From assembly GCA_029821215.1 (NCBI GenBank), contig JALGTV010000208.1:1-5812 (forward strand): DNA of 5,812 nucleotides. Reading direction: 5' to 3'. The translations under genes and the position numbers were made by a program. The notes beneath the pieces are model-generated. The model was given only the letters and a program-made list of their open reading frames with translations. It did no database searches and was not told the DNA's origin. Below are positions 4,928 to 5,812 of this stretch, in pieces (the first letter of the stretch is position 1; each line of letters opens with the position of its first letter). The DNA comes from Candidatus Zipacnadia bacterium. GTDB taxonomy: Bacteria > Armatimonadota > Zipacnadia > Zipacnadales > Zipacnadaceae.

Positions 4928-5152
4928 ATGCCTAACGAATGGGAGACGTTACGGGAAGAAGTGGAGAGCCTGCGGCAGGAGTTTCCTGAGCAGGCCTACC
5001 TCCTTTACGCTATGGGCCTGCGGTTGCGCACAATGGACTATGATACCCTTGCAACTGACTGTGTGCTCGACGGCTCTGATGACAATAAAATCGTTCCACC
5101 TGGCAGCCTGTCGGAATACCGGCCCAATGGTCGTTATGAATTTGCACAATAG
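4928..5152 (+). CDS. Short protein, possible N-terminal fragment of an AIPR-like/nuclease-like protein
   Basis: This is 74 residues. The start is the ATG at 4928, with GAGGAG 8 nt upstream and a promoter before it. Residues 2-20 are strongly acidic and helical (WETLREEVESLRQEFPEQAY), 21-40 form a second likely helix (LLYAMGLRLRTMDYDT), and residues 48-55 read LDGSDDNKI. The DG-x-D-x-x-I pattern resembles the start of the DG..D.GID element in AIPR/restriction-endonuclease-like proteins, where an acidic residue and a later (E/Q)xK form the active site. That recognition is from memory and not certain. From residue 56 (VPPGSLSEYRPNGRYEFAQ) the sequence no longer fits and stops, so the expected beta-strand and (E/Q)xK are missing. 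It is probably a truncated gene that still keeps its expression signals; a genuine small protein is the alternative. There is no signal peptide or membrane segment. Confidence 0.55.
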   Translation: MPNEWETLREEVESLRQEFPEQAYLLYAMGLRLRTMDYDTLATDCVLDGSDDNKIVPPGSLSEYRPNGRYEFAQ

Positions 5153-5333
5153 TGTTGACCGGGTTCAGGTTCAGGAAAGTCGTTGGTGTGCGGAATCAAT
5201 TCAGTTGCAGTTAGCTGCCGGCGGTTTGTAAGAACCCAGGATACAGGCTGCAGAATACTCTGGCATCACGACGCCCCCCGGCAGTTTATGTTACTGCCGA
5301 TAATGCCTCGCTGCGGAACAGCTTCAGTAGGTT
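5153..5333. other. Apparently non-coding stretch between two gene fragments
   Basis: No frame on either strand gives a recognisable protein here, and all three plus frames look like random translation with stops. No promoter or terminator was seen. The breakpoint of the PEP-CTERM gene fragment should lie at or near the right end. Confidence 0.4.
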
Positions 5334-5648
5334 ATGGCCCAGGCAGATCAGCCGCCATTCGCCCCGCACTGCCTCCACATCAGTTACTATGATTGGAGCA
5401 ACTACCACCTGAAGTACGCGGCTGGCAATGGGTCGTCCTGGGACAAAGAGACAGTGGACAGTGCGGGCGACGTGGGTCAGTACACTTCCCTATCCCTGGA
5501 CGACTACGGCTTCGCGCACATTAGGTACTTCGACGACACGAACGATGGCCTGAAGTACGCCAGCAATGTCCCCGAGCCGACCACCTTGCTGCTGTTTGGA
5601 TTGGGGCTGCCCGCCCTGATTGCCTGGCGGCGCCGAAAGCACTCCTGA
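5334..5648 (+). pseudogene. PEP-CTERM repeat protein, C-terminal fragment
   Basis: The open frame gives 104 residues. HISYYDWSNYHLKYA (15-29) and HIRYFDDTNDGLKYA (62-76) are two copies of a repeat with a period of 47 residues, of a type seen in secreted beta-propeller-like proteins. Residues 79-82 are VPEP, followed by TTLLLFGLGLPALIAW and the basic tail RRRKHS. This is a complete PEP-CTERM signal (PEP, membrane helix, Arg-rich tail) used by exosortase for surface sorting. The protein must have had a signal peptide, but the frame starts at 5334 with an unrelated MAQADQPPFAPHC and has a TAG 6 nt before it (5328-5330). It has no good ribosome binding site. The N-terminal part is therefore lost and the fragment cannot be exported. 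Its presence implies that the host or the donor has an exosortase. Confidence 0.78.
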
Positions 5649-5656
5649 CCTGCGGT

Positions 5657-5706
5657 AGGAGCGGCATCCTTGCCGCGACAGATGTCGGGGCTAGGAAGCC
5701 CCTCCG
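5657..5706. repeat. REPIN-like inverted pair of REP hairpins
   Basis: Two 23-nt arms (5658-5680 and 5683-5705) are inverted copies of each other with 19 of 23 matches and a GA spacer. Each arm is itself a perfect hairpin: GCGGCA-TCCT-TGCCGC (5661-5676) and GGGGCT-AGGA-AGCCCC (5687-5702). GTAG/GGAG precedes the left hairpin, as in REP sequences moved by RAYT (REP-associated tyrosine) transposases. It begins 9 nt after the PEP-CTERM stop codon. There is no T-run, so it is not a standard terminator. Only one element is in the window. Confidence 0.65.
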
Positions 5707-5761
5707 CTATAGAACGGGATGTCAAGGCGACGGTATTCAACTGCGCCGTATGAGTAAGTTT

Positions 5762-5789
5762 TTGAGTTAATGAGAGCCTTTGCGATAAT
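5762..5789 (+). promoter_or_regulatory. Possible promoter leaving the window on the plus strand
   Basis: TTGAGT (5762-5767, 4 of 6) and GATAAT (5784-5789, 5 of 6) are separated by 16 nt in an AT-rich patch. No coding start lies in the remaining 23 nt, so its target, if any, is outside. Confidence 0.35.
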
Positions 5790-5812
5790 CAGGTGCTACA
5801 GTCCGCTATGGG

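Overview
This window looks like a piece of a bacterial chromosome from a polysaccharide-degrading, prepilin-rich lineage. The best guess is Armatimonadota or a related group such as Hydrogenedentota, Lentisphaerota or Planctomycetota. The clues are a DUF1559-type (H-X9-DG) pseudopilin with the FPVFARA segment after its hydrophobic helix, a secreted CBM9-like plus DUF4091/GH123-like protein, and a PEP-CTERM sorting signal. The lineage is inferred from family distribution recalled from memory, not from a search.

Left half (1-4244), minus strand. Reading in the direction of transcription, a consensus sigma70 promoter (4216-4244) starts a leader of about 340 nt. The leader contains a strong intrinsic terminator whose 3' arm can also pair with a downstream hairpin, which is the layout of a transcription attenuator. 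After it come three small GC-rich hairpins, an 11-nt anti-Shine-Dalgarno match with no start codon, and then the real ribosome binding site of a type II pseudopilin gene (3140-3868). Directly behind the pseudopilin stop lies a diverged second copy of the C-terminal tail of the same family (2989-3120), so this locus once held at least two prepilin genes or acquired a spare tail. A perfect 10-bp hairpin (2885-2906) separates this unit from a large, intact secreted protein of 855 residues (94-2661), a predicted carbohydrate-active enzyme.

Right half (4265-5812) is a mosaic of gene fragments. In order there are the C-terminal part of an IS1380/IS4-superfamily transposase (minus), the C-terminal part of a rubredoxin (plus), a short ORF with its own good promoter and ribosome binding site that looks like the N-terminal part of an AIPR-like or nuclease-like protein (plus), and the C-terminal part of a PEP-CTERM repeat protein without its signal peptide (plus). 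A REPIN-like inverted pair of small hairpins follows the last fragment, and a possible promoter points out of the window. No CRISPR array, tRNA or rRNA was seen.

Functionally, the two intact minus-strand genes fit an extracellular carbohydrate-foraging lifestyle with envelope pseudopilins. The right half shows repeated rearrangement and decay. The most interesting candidate for something undescribed is the attenuator-like pseudopilin leader.
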